Assembly (NCBI GenBank): GCA_963556195.1
Contig: OY744528.1
Span: 58,789,496 to 58,853,495, forward strand
Source: Sepiola atlantica
Taxonomy: Eukaryota; Mollusca; Cephalopoda; Sepiida; Sepiolidae
Direction: 5' to 3'
Length of the DNA: 64,000 nucleotides
In this document: one piece after another, positions 1 to 10,322 of the stretch
How positions within the stretch are numbered: position 1 is the first letter of the stretch
Layout of the letters: every line of letters starts with the position of its first letter
The notes under the pieces: generated by a model
Seen by the model: the letters and a program-made list of their open reading frames with translations, nothing else
The model's database searches: none
What the model was told of the DNA's origin: nothing
Made by a program: the position numbers and the translations under genes

Positions 1-335
1 AAACACTTCATAAAGACCATGGAGAGAGAGAGCAGTTCTTGGAGATTCTTTCCTTCCATTTACCATTCATAAGGCACACACAATTTTAAATTTCAATAGC
101 AATTTTCTCGGTCTTCTTAAAAATGGGTTTATATGAAATAGAATTCTTTAGTTAATAAGGCATTAATTTACAAAAATGACGTTCTTTGTTGGTAAATATG
201 AACTATATATTCATCTAGGATTTTAATTATTTAAATTATGTGAGATTATAACATATTGCCAGATATATTTTGATATTGCTAAAACAATTTCCTATCATCA
301 CTACAGAGATGTACTGGTGTTGGATGTTAGCAGTA
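1..335. other. AT-rich stretch, nothing recognised
   Basis: No coding frame, repeat structure or transposon end could be supported here. It is ordinary AT-rich sequence leading into the minisatellite that starts near 336. Confidence 0.6.
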
Positions 336-645
336 TTAAGTTGGGAGTGCTCAATATCATGAAATAAGTTGGGAGTGCTCAATATCATGAAATAAGTTGG
401 GAGTGCTCAATATCATGAAATAAGTTGGGAGTGCTCAATATCATGATATAAGTTGGGAGTGTCAATATCATGAAATAAGTTGGGAGTGTCAATATCATGA
501 AATAAGTTGGGAGTGCTCAATATCATGAAATAAGTTGGGAGTGCTCAATATCATGAAATAAGTTGGGAGTGCTCAATATCATGAAATAAGTTGGGAGTGC
601 TCAATATCATGAAATAAGTTGGGAGTGTCAATATCATGAAATAAT
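336..645. repeat. 28-bp minisatellite, 11 copies
   Basis: Eleven head-to-tail copies of a unit of about 28 bp (core GTTGGGAGTGCTCAATATCA) are visible. Three copies lack one C (GAGTGTCAAT), giving 27 bp, and one carries GATATAA instead of GAAATAA. Copies are otherwise nearly identical, so the array is recent or homogenised. Confidence 0.95.
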
Positions 646-780
646 CAAAATCAAAATTGATACCAAGATTCAGCCAGTCAAACAGATGTTAAACTCAAGA
701 TGATGAAAGCATAGTAAAAGAAAACAAAAACAGACAGATACAAACTCAGACCAAAACCGACACAAAACAAAGTCTAAGAC

Positions 781-1396
781 AATGGAAATGGATGAGAACT
801 CAGATGTGGAGAAAGTATATTTGGATGGCAGGGCTATTGACATGGTTGAGAAGTTTTGTCAAATTGGTGATACCATTGGAGCACAAGGAAGAGCAGGTAC
901 TGGTTTTATTGCAAGAGTTCAGTTGACGGAATAAGTCCAGGGAACATTACTAACCAGCAGAGTGTTTCCACTGTTGACCAAGGGAAGAGTCTATCAAGCA
1001 TGTGTATGCAGTGTGATGATGTATGGAAGTGAAACCTGGCCAGTTGAGAACATTCGTTGCATGGAGAGAAATAATATGAGAATGGTGGATGTGTAATGTG
1101 AGTTGTAAAGACAGGCGTGACTTCAGAGGAAGATTAAATCTGGACAGTATAAGGAGATGTGTGCAGAACAGGAGACTGGCCACATTAAAAGAATGAGTTA
1201 TTGTAGAACAGTTGAGGTAGCAGGTTCCATTCACAGCTGAAGGCGAAGGAAAACATGGGAGGAAGTGATAAGTATGGACTTGAGAGAAAGAGGGATAAAT
1301 AAAGACTTGGCCAGATATATGTTAGTTTGGAAATCAATTACTAAAAGTCGTCCAACACATGTCAGCATGGAAAACAGACGTTAAACAGATGATGAT
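781..1396 (+). mobile_element. RTE-like LINE remnant, reverse transcriptase C-terminus and 3' tail
   Basis: Conceptual translation with frameshifts gives fragments typical of the C-terminal part of a non-LTR retrotransposon ORF2: VYLDGRAIDMVEKFCQIGD, then GRVYQACVCSVMMYGSETW, then an RNMRMVDV-type segment. These correspond to the 'YLGD' and 'YGSETW' blocks behind the RT palm of RTE-like elements. The copy ends at about 1350-1396 with CCAACACATGTCAGCATGGA and a short GATGAT tail. The frame is broken by several stops, so this is a dead 5'-truncated copy. The clade is assigned from remembered motif patterns only. Confidence 0.8.
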
Positions 1397-1876
1397 AACT
1401 TAAAGGTAGGAAATGAACATGTTACTTCTTTTACAGTTAATTATTTACTTACAATAAATTACTTCTTTACACTTAATATGTTATTTCTTTCAAAATTAAT
1501 TACATTCAGAATAGGACAAAATCTTTTTTCCCCAGTTGCAAAAGATTTCTAGCTTACAGTAAAAACACAACAGAGACCAGATAGTAACATTAAGTACAGA
1601 TCATACAGCATTTTAATAAGAAATTACTTTTCTTAGTCGCTTACTTGTACATCTACTTTTGTTGTTTATGTTTCAACATCCGAAATTACCTTTCCATCTA
1701 CAGAAACGCAGGGTCTATAATGACATCACAATGTATCTTGACTTTGTAATCTTTGTAAAAACATGTGAAATTTAAAAAAATATATTCTTAAATCTATAAA
1801 ACAAATACTAACCAAACAGATCATGGTGGTTAAGTATATAGCTCTCTTTTTATATAAAATTAGCTATGTATATATG
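1397..1876. other. AT-rich stretch, nothing recognised
   Basis: No gene, RNA or transposon end identified. The sequence is AT-rich and has no long frames. Confidence 0.5.
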
Positions 1877-2335
1877 TTTATATATTTATTTTACTTCTAA
1901 ACTAATTAATTGATCATTATGAATTTTGGAACATAAAACCATAAAAGTAGGTAATGTGGGCTCTATTTAGTTTAATGTAAAGGGGGCAAAGAAGGGGGTG
2001 AAGCCTTTTTTGAAAATTCGGATACCTTCGATATTTGTGAAATTTTAACAATAGACATCAATTAATAAATATTCCCCAAATTTCAGTTTTTTGGGAGTAT
2101 TTAAAAGAGCTTTTAGTGGGCATGATATGGACACAACCTCCCATTTGAAAATAAAAATATTTCAGATTTGCATTAAATTTAATCCATAGTCATTAACAAA
2201 TTAAGCAAGATTCCCTGAATTTCAATTTCTTCTTAACACTCCTTAAGACTTAAAGTTTAGACATTTTCTACAATCAAAATCATGTAATGGATTTTGATCA
2301 AAATTGAAATAAGGATTCTAGACATAAAGTTTAGT
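1877..2335 (+). repeat. Dispersed repeat family X, copy A
   Basis: This block aligns along almost its whole length with 42820-43246 in the same orientation. Shared stretches include GATCATTATGAATTTTGGAA, TTTGTGAAATTTTAACAATA and ACACAACCTCCCATTTGAAA in the same order with similar spacing. No coding capacity, terminal inverted repeat or tail is evident, so the family is unclassified. A related leader occurs inverted at about 56193-56240 and in part near 53002. Confidence 0.85.
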
Positions 2336-2439
2336 AGCATATCTTGATTTCAATCTTTGTAAGCAGACATAAAAGTGGTGCAAACTGTTCTGTTTGAAGA
2401 ATTAATTTTACCCATCCTGAGACGGGTATTCTTCTAGTA

Positions 2440-2440
2440 T

Positions 2441-2506
<66 letters not shown>
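2440..2506. repeat. Compound microsatellite (CA)n(TA)n(GA)n
   Basis: Consecutive CA, TA and GA dinucleotide runs. The small open frames read through here on the minus strand are only dinucleotide translation. Confidence 0.95.
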
Positions 2507-2507
<1 letters not shown>

Positions 2508-4024
2508 AGAAAAAAGAGTGATAAATATGCGACGATTGTCTAAATTTATTTCAAATTTCAATTGTTCAATGCAAGGTGTAATCAGTAATAAACTAGTGTT
2601 TATTTTTCTTTTCTTAAGCCAAGGCTTTTCAAAGATCGAAATCTTATCATCAGAGGAGAAATACAGATGGATAAGTTGGCTTTCGAAAAAACCAAAGTTC
2701 AAACATTTGCATATTGCTCTATCTCGTATATTGAGCTAATCCTTTTCACAATAGGTTCCATATACTATAAGTTATCACTTTGGTTTATTTTGATCCTATA
2801 TATATATATATATATATATAAGCTTATAGCATACACACACATATATATGAATATAAGCTTACAGTTATTCTAACTTTTTCTCTGCAATTTATTATTGTTT
2901 GTTTGCTGCAATGAAATGATGAATCATGAAAAGTCTAATTTTGCTGAGAGCTAGAAAGACTGGCTAGGAAATGTTGATATATTTGTGTTGAAATTAGCAT
3001 TCAAATAAGAAGACAAATAAATAAGTAAATTTTACAGGAATAGAGGGAAAATTAAGAATCTAAAAGTCTAAAAGAAAATACATTGTAGAGAATGTGGAGT
3101 TTATTTAAACAACTTCACAACCTGAGAAGTGTTTATGAAAAATAGTTGGATTGCAATAATCTTACATTCTTGTTTTCACTTTCTTAGCTAAATGATAGAT
3201 AATAAACTCTTAAAGAGAAAAGAAGAAAATGAGTATTAATAATTGGAAGAAGAAAAAGAAAAAGAGAATGAGAGGGGAGAAGAAAAGATGAAGAAAAAGA
3301 AAGGGGGTGACAAGGACCAAACGTTAGACTTTAGACTTTCTTTTTTGATGTTGAATGAAAAATTAGCAAAAAAAAAAAAAAACAGAATGAAGAATAATAG
3401 AAAGAAAGGAAGAGAAAAGGAAAAAGAAAAGAACATGAATACAGAAAAAAATAGAAAAGAGGAAATATAAAGAAAGAAGAAAAAGATGACAAAGGGAAAA
3501 GAAAGTACAGAAGCAAAAGTTGCTTAACAACCCATCGTTCTAGTTTTATATTATGCCATGTTATCGTGTATAGCTTGGTAGATTGTGGTAGAATGTTACT
3601 CTAAAAAAACGTAGGTAGACTGGCGGTCATTTTTCTGTGAAGCGACTGATGCATAGTTTGTTAACCAAGGGCCTAATTGGTGCAGAAGGAATAGCGGTCG
3701 AAACCCTATTATATATTATGGGGGCCATGTTGTCAAGCAATTATGGTTATTTGGTCGAGAGAGTAAGCAAATGGAAGCATTAACAGGTTCTACTGGTGAT
3801 AACAGAAACAGCAATGCTTCTACCTCTTATGTCAAAACTAGTGGTATGTACCCAACATTACATGGGGGGGGGGAGAGATATATTGTCAAAGGGGGAAGGC
3901 TTCGTAAAGAAAAGTAATTTAAAATAGAAGGTTTACAAATTTTTTCTTGGAAGTTGTATGCAAAAAGTGCAGCTGAAACGAATGGGGTGTTCAATTTTAT
4001 GTGATTTGTTCAGAAACGAAAATT
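2507..4024. other. AT-rich and purine-rich stretch without a gene
   Basis: Contains a short (TA)n run near 2797-2820 and an A/G-rich low-complexity block at about 3236-3500, whose frames on both strands are lysine/glutamate or phenylalanine/serine artefacts. There is a run of ten G near 3865. Nothing here resembles a known gene or RNA. Confidence 0.6.
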
Positions 4025-4102
4025 AAAATTGAATGTTGATCCAACACATACCAGCATGTAAAATGGATGTTAAACCGAATATGATTATGATGATGATGAT
4101 GA
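4025..4102 (+). mobile_element. RTE-like LINE or SINE 3' tail fragment
   Basis: Contains GATCCAACACATACCAGCAT followed by a TTAAAC box and (GATGAT)n. This is the same tail as at 1349-1396, so it is a very short 5'-truncated retrocopy or the end of a SINE sharing the LINE tail. Confidence 0.7.
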
Positions 4103-4853
4103 TCCGGATATTAATTTGAAATACACTTTTTTTATACTAGAACATTGTCTGCATCTGTTGTTAATAGTAAAACAGAATATTAATTGATTCTTGATGAATG
4201 TATCTATAATGAATTGACAGATCGATAATAAGTCTTAGTTACTTTGTATATTAGATATATAAAACCGTGTCCAGTGATGCTTGACCTGTTTATAAAAGTA
4301 TTATTGAGTGAATTAGGTTTACGCTATTATCATTTTTTATCAACCACTCAGAAAATTTTGTGACATCTGAATAAATCCACAAAAACCATAGAGCGATTTT
4401 GGCACACTATCAAGGCGTGGGTGAAGGAAGTCAAAATATATGTACAAGTACTTGGCCAGATCGTTGTTTAGTTTATTTCCTCGGTTTCCGATAAAGGAAC
4501 TATATAGTACACCAATTTGTTATCCAAGCAGCCAGATTTTACCTCCTTTATCAGACTGTCAGCATTACATGTTTCAGTAACGGGAAGAACCAGATTCCAA
4601 GTATGAAGATAATGAAGCGCCCCAGCCTGTACCTACATTTCTCTACAAATAACCTGCCTGAAATTAGAGAGAACAAAATTGCACCCCTCAAACACCACAT
4701 TTTTTTTCAGCAGAAAAAATTATTTATATTGATTTTTGTTAACTGTTATGGTGCCGTACCTATGACGAATATTTGGATTTGTCCATTCACAATAAATACT
4801 GGAAGCATTATGCTTCTCACTTGTTAACCCCAGTTTTCAGACTGCATATCATC
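4103..4853. other. No gene recognised
   Basis: Unique-looking sequence upstream of the putative LTR. The 74-codon frame at 4603-4827 has no recognisable motif and is not supported as a gene. Confidence 0.5.
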
Positions 4854-5298
4854 TGTCGAGGATTCGTTCTTGCAGTCGGTCCGGCAGAGACTGGGCCATT
4901 TCGGTGGCCTTTTATCTGTAGGGCTTAGGGATTGAGTTCTGTGTAGTCCTAGGAGGTTCACCCTCCCAAGCATCGAGTAAGTTTATTGCTTACTGACTGA
5001 GGCGCCCTGACTGGGAAATGCCGACGGGGCTGCTCAGGTTATTTTTGCTAGGCCAGAGTGATCATCCTTTTCGGGCGCTGGCTTGATTCTTCCCCGACCT
5101 TCCGACTTTGTGTCACATATTGCTGCGGTGGAAAGCAATTAAATACTGTTGAGTTCAACCCCAGTTTACACTGGCAGTTAGTACTGACGTACTACTTCTC
5201 TTGTTTCTCTGTTGTATATACTTTTCTTCAATATATTTGTTTTACCTAAACCCTGTGTCTGTGTTCTCATTCCGGCCCCTAAACAGGGCCATTCGACA
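4854..5298 (+). repeat. Putative 5' LTR of Gypsy element G1
   Basis: The block begins TGTCGAGGATTCG, ends GGCCATTCGACA, and is followed by TAGGCAACAGGATATTCGAG, a likely decayed primer-binding site. It sits the expected distance 5' of the gag start at 5970. No matching 3' LTR is found because the element is cut off near 7330, so both boundaries are inferred from the TG...CA ends and position. Confidence 0.5.
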
Positions 5299-5969
5299 TA
5301 GGCAACAGGATATTCGAGCTTACACGGAACCACAAGAAGAAGAACAACAACAACTGTCGACCAGATATTCGAATTTACACAGGACCCTACAACAATTCGA
5401 AAATCCTTAAAAAGGACCCACAATGACCAGCAACGTGGGATTTCAAATTTCAAACTTACACCACTAAAATAGATTGACAGTGTGGTTACAGTAAAAGATT
5501 CAGGAGAACTTGTTAAAATAGACGCCACAACGGGCGACTAAATTAATTATGGAAAACCTTAAAGAGGAAAATAACTTGGAGAAATCGACTACAAATTCAG
5601 CAGACCACGTCCTAATTTAAAAAAACTGGCTTACCGGTGGAAAAAAAAGAAAAAACACGTCAGGCCAACTTATTATTCTCTTAAGTGAAGAAAGGTCAGT
5701 GATTTTTGTTTTAATTGCTATTCCAACAGTTGTAATATTTAACAATAAGGGAATATATGATTTTTTTTCTCTCTCCAAAAGAGAAAGTTACTTCTGCGGA
5801 AAGCAAAAAAATTTTTTTTAAAAAAGCGATTTTTTTTATCAAGAAAAAAGAAAAGGTTTTATACTCTTTTACATCTAGCAAGCATAATCTTAAGAAAAGA
5901 ACTTTTTTAACACGCCGTACCCGAAACTAAACATTCACCTTTTATCAAAAAAAGAAAACACTTTAAAAT

Positions 5970-6859
5970 ATGGAAGAATTTCAAAAGCTTCTTCTAGAAC
6001 AAAATGAAAAGCTTATAGAGTAAAAGAAAGATTCTGACAAAAAGATTGAGATGTTAATGCAAACAATATCGCTGAAAGGCCAAAGTAACGAAAACGATAA
6101 TGCGTTTTCGCAGAATGCCGTGTGGAGTGCGATCGACAACTTCACGTATTCCCCTGATGAGGAGAAAACTTTTGCTTTGTATTTTAGAAGAAATGAAGAC
6201 TTATATAAAATTGATTGCGAAAACTGGCCAGACTCTAAAAAGGTTTGCCTGTTACTTAGGAAATTAGACACCACTGAAAATATTAAGTTTGGTTCGAAAG
6301 ACTAGCGATTTGACTTTTGCAGAACCCATCAAACTTCTAACAGAGCTGTTCAGCCCAAAGACTTTCTTATTCCACAAACGCTAGAAGTGTTTAAACCTGG
6401 TAAAAAAAGACGACAAAGATTATTCAACGTTCGCATCAGTAGTAAATAAGCACTGCGACGATTTTAAATTATCTGAACTTAGTGCTGATAATTTTAAATG
6501 CTTAATTTTCATTCAAGGATTGGTATAAGGAAAATATGCTCAAGTAAGGCGTAGAGTTCTTAATAAATCAGAAAATAAACCGAACTTAACACTGCAGAAA
6601 TTAGCTGAGGATTGCCAACGATTTGTCAGTGTTAAGCAGGGTTCGAAGGATATCAAACAGTCGGACATTGCGCACATACAAAACTATTCAAAGCAAAAAA
6701 CGGGATTTTCACGCCTCAAAAATAAGCCAGCCGTATAAAAATAAATTACTACCGAGCCCTTGTTATCGGTGCGGAAGTCTGCATTGGGTAATAGAATGCC
6801 TATTTCGTTTTAAAACCTGCCTGATTTGTAAAAAAATTGGACACAATGTAGAACGATGA
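5970..6859 (+). pseudogene. Gypsy element G1 gag remnant
   Basis: The frame opens at 5970 with MEEFQKLLLEQNEKLIE, hits TAA at once, and reopens through a capsid-like segment (FTYSPDEEKTFALYFRRNED, then WPDSKKVCLLLRKLDTTE). The pattern resembles gag of invertebrate Ty3/Gypsy elements annotated K02A2.6-like. After a stop at 6303 the coding sense continues in shifted frames. At 6760-6857 lie two zinc-knuckle-like blocks, CYRCGSLHWVIEC and CLICKKIGHNVER. The final cysteine codon of the second is TGA at 6857-6859, probably from TGC or TGT. Several stops and frameshifts make it non-functional. Confidence 0.85.
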
Positions 6860-7330
6860 AAGGAAATAAAACGCGGGTAAATACTATTAAACATCATGAC
6901 AATATTATAAGGAGATATGTTCATATTAAAATCTTAAATAAAAAAATAAAACTACAATTGGATTCAGGTTCAGACGTATCAATTATTAACATGCAAACAT
7001 GGAGACGGTTGGGAAAACCGACTATATTAAGAACCAATGAAATTGCCAGAACAGTGACTGGTGAAAAAATAAATTTCGAGGGTGAAATAATTGCCGACAT
7101 TACTTTTAACGAACAACGAAAAAAGTGAAAATTTACATATTAAAAAAAAAACAGGAAATTTGTTTGGCATATATTTAATTCAATTATTCAGACTATGGGG
7201 ATTATCAACCAAGAATTCGTGCCAGAAGAAAATAAATCTGACGACCGGATCAGAAAAACGAAAAAAGGATTTTGTTTCAACCATTAATCATATGAAATGG
7301 ACTCAAAATAAATTGCCAGCAGAAATGACA
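6860..7330 (+). pseudogene. Gypsy element G1 protease remnant
   Basis: Directly after the zinc knuckle comes a retroviral-type aspartic protease start, LQLDSGSDVSIINMQTWRRL, with the D-S-G active-site triplet, then ARTVTGEKINFEGEI. The frame breaks near 7130, and linker-like sequence (STINHMKWTQNKLPAEM) continues in another frame until about 7330. RT, RNase H and integrase are absent. The element ends where the purine satellite begins. Confidence 0.8.
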
Positions 7331-7384
7331 GAAATTAAATCACATAAGGAAATAAAATGGCATGCTGATGAAAATGAACACAAA

Positions 7385-8130
7385 AGAAAAAAAGAATAAA
7401 AAGAGAGAAAGAAAGAAATAAAGAATAAAAAGAGAGCAAGAAAGAAGTAAAGAATAAAAATAGAGCAAGAAAGAAATAAAGAATAAAAATAGAGCAAGAA
7501 AGAAATAAAGAATAAAAATAGAGCAAGAAAGAAATAAAGAATAAAAATAGAGCAAGAAAGAAAGAATAAAAAGAGAGGAAGAAAGAAAGAATAAAAAGAG
7601 AGGAAGAAAGAAAGAATAAAAAGAGAGGAAGAAAGAAAGAAATAAAGAATAAAAAGAAAGAAAGAAAAAAAGAAAGAAAAAAAAGAGAGTAAGAAAGAAA
7701 GAAAAAAAGAGAGTAAGAAAGAAAAAAGAAAAATAGAGTAAGAAAGAAAGAAAGAAAGAATAAAAAGAGAGGAAGAAAGAAAGAATAAAAAGAGAGGAAG
7801 AAAGAAAGAATAAAAAGAGAGGAAGAAAGAAAGAATAAAAAGAGAGGAAGAAAGAAAGAATAAAAAGAGAGAAAGAAAGAAAGAATAAAAAGAGAGAAAG
7901 AAAGAAAGAATAAAAAGAGAGGAAGAAAGAAAGAATAAAAAGAGAGGAAGAAAGGAAGAATAAAAAGAGAGGAAGAAAGAAAGAATAAAAAGAGAGGAAG
8001 AAAGAAAGAATAAAAAGAGAGGAAGAAAGAAAGAATAAAAAGAGAGGAAGAAAGAAAGAATAAAAAGAGAGGAAGAAAGAAAGAATAAAAAGAGAGGAAG
8101 AAAGAAAGAATAAAAAGAAAGTAAGAAATA
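7385..8130. repeat. 25-bp purine satellite
   Basis: Tandem array of a unit of about 25 bp (GAGAGGAAGAAAGAAAGAAT plus AAAAA) with variants near 7440-7750 such as AGAGCAAGAAAGAAATAAAG. One strand is almost entirely purine. Because the unit is not a multiple of three and lacks stops on the pyrimidine strand, all three minus frames stay open for about 290-300 codons of Phe/Ser/Leu. These are artefacts, not genes. Confidence 0.95.
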
Positions 8131-8655
8131 AATAAATAAAGAATAAACAAGAGTAAGATAGAAAGACAATCTGTATAGCAATAAAATTCTGTGACCACTT
8201 CTCGTGTGTATGTATGTGTGTTTCACACATCAACATAACTTTGATAATTGCACATTGATTATTTTATTATTAATCGATTATTTATTGGAATAATAACGAA
8301 ATAGCATAGAATGCATTTGGGTTTACTCGTAAACGAGTCAGCCATTTTAATCATTTGTTAGTAGTTAGAAACAAACGAATGAATTACTTCATAACACTTC
8401 GAAATTTGAAAGGAATTTGGAAGCATTTAAAATGTCGAATAGAACGTCATTTTTGCTTTAAAATTGTTAGCAAATCTTCATTTAATTAAAAGATTGAAAG
8501 TTTTGGAAACTATTTACATCCAATCATTTTATAAATAGAAAAGATTAAAACAACATGTATACCTTAACAACATGTATACCTTAACAACAATTAGTAATAG
8601 TGTTATAACAATTTGGTTCAATTAATAATTTAATGATCAAAGAATACTGCAAAAA
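8131..8655. other. AT-rich stretch, nothing recognised
   Basis: AT-rich with a short direct repeat (AACAACATGTATACCTT twice, near 8550-8585). No gene or transposon end supported. Confidence 0.5.
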
Positions 8656-8659
8656 TTAA

Positions 8660-8930
8660 ATTTTAAAACCAATAATAATTTAGTATAAAAAGGCATAGTT
8701 AAAAAAGAAAGAAAAAAAAGCATAGTTAAAAAAAGGAAAAGCGAAAGAAAAATGAAAATAAAAAGACTCCCGAATAATGCAGGGTAGGCACAGCTAGTAT
8801 AAAATAAATAAATAAAGGAAATAGAGACAATATGATAGAAAGAAAGAAAAGAAGGGGAAAAGGAAGAGAGAGAGAGAAAGGAAAATAGAGAGAAAGAAAG
8901 AAAGGAAGAAAGAGAAAAAGAAAAATAGCA
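8660..8930. repeat. GA-rich low-complexity block with possible Helitron 3' end
   Basis: Purine-rich simple sequence that yields Ser/Phe-rich minus frames. Embedded at 8766-8797 is CTCCCGAATAATGCAGGGTA followed by GGCACAGCTAGT. This resembles a Helitron 3' terminus (short hairpin, then CTAG-T), but the stem is weak. No 5' end was found. Confidence 0.45.
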
Positions 8931-10179
8931 GGCAGTGCAGTATGAGAGAGTCCTCAATCTGAGAAAAAATCCTCCACGACTGGGGCAATTTTTTATTCTT
9001 GTTTTCAGTCCAGGGTGTTTCTATTAGGGGAGCTGGATTCTCCACATTAAAGACCGACCTTGTATCTAACTTTGCCCTCGTGGGGAGGCAAGTAAATAGG
9101 AGTGTAGTGTGAGAGAGGAGGAGAGCAATGAGCATCAATTGTAGGCTTTGTTATCCCAGTTTGATGACAGCTTCTAGACAGTCTCATGTCTGTGGTGGCC
9201 TTCTTGTATACCCCTAATGTACATAGGAGGAGGAGGAGGAGAAGCTTAAGAACTCTCTCCACCTCTGGGTGGCCACCCATTCTATTACACCAGAATTGGC
9301 AACTTCACAATCTAGAGTAGCATTTGCAGTTCATTTATCACATTTCCACCACTACCCAAATCAAAAATTCCATTCTTGGCTTAATAATACTGTGCAGATT
9401 CTTAATTTCATTCTCCTGACACCACCCTTAAGAAAGAATATTCGTTGCCCCAGGGGAAAATAAATGAAGAAAAGGGGGTTTGGGTGAGGCGATGGAGTGT
9501 CAAAAAAACAAAAAGATCACTAAAATAAAAAAAAAGTCAAAACTTACATTCACATAAAAAATATTTCATATCTGAAATTTGTAATGGCTAAAAACAATGA
9601 GTGAAATGTCAGTGTTTCATATATTAGTGAATGTGATGCTCCCTTGTACCCCTCCCATGCCCCCCCCCCTCCGTCAACACACTGCTTGGTTAAAATCCTC
9701 ATATATCCAGCTGCCATTGATAAAGTAAAACTAAGCAAGCAAGTGTAATTTGTTGTGTGCTTAATATATATTGCAAAGGAGGGTTAGGGTGCATTTGCTT
9801 GAATTGAACATCTGTGGTCCTCATTTCAAACAGATGCAACACTTTGATCATTATTGAACAAGTAAGCTTTTTGACCATAATAATTTGTAAGTGCTTCAAA
9901 CAAGGACGGTCTTTCAGTAGACATTTGGAGGTTGTATATTAAAGAAGTGATTCCATAATTATGACCCTTAACATTAAATATCCAACAAACCCGAACGAAT
10001 CAATTTGCATGGTCCATCCATTCGATCTGCACATTTAATCATGAAATGCCATTTCACATTGAAGCTTTTTATGTCAAACTAAAGATTGAAAGATAAAATA
10101 AAAACAATGCATTTTTTAAATAACGTAAAAATATAACTTTTGAGTCAATCTGAATCAAATGTTAAGCATTCAGGAAAAA
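8931..10179. other. No gene recognised
   Basis: Mixed sequence with (AGG)n near 9228-9240 and a C-run near 9661-9669. The frames at 9047-9280, 9550-9738 and 9699-9899 have no recognisable domains. Nothing can be assigned. Confidence 0.5.
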
Positions 10180-10322
10180 GCAATTTCAGAAAGCACTTGT
10201 AACAATCGACAGAGCAATTTCAGGACAGAGCAATTTCAGGATGCACTTATAACAATCAAGAGAGCAATTTCAGGACCAAGCAATTTCAGGACCGAGCAAT
10301 TGTAGGATGCACCTGTTACAAC
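10180..10322. repeat. Minisatellite, left part (about 50-bp unit)
   Basis: Repeated AGAGCAATTTCAGGACAGAG and GGATGCACTTGTAACAATC modules form units of about 50 bp with a 17-bp sub-repeat. The same modules resume at 12580, so the array is interrupted by the transposon between. Confidence 0.9.

Noticed and set aside
336..645. Possible CRISPR-like regular repeat
   Set aside because: Units are contiguous with no variable spacers, so it is a minisatellite in eukaryotic DNA.
7303..8236. Three overlapping minus-strand frames of 287-307 codons
   Set aside because: All are translations of the 25-bp purine satellite and consist of Phe, Ser and Leu repeats. They have no domain and no plausible gene structure.
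8637..8957. 106-codon minus frame
   Set aside because: GA-rich simple sequence artefact around a possible Helitron end.
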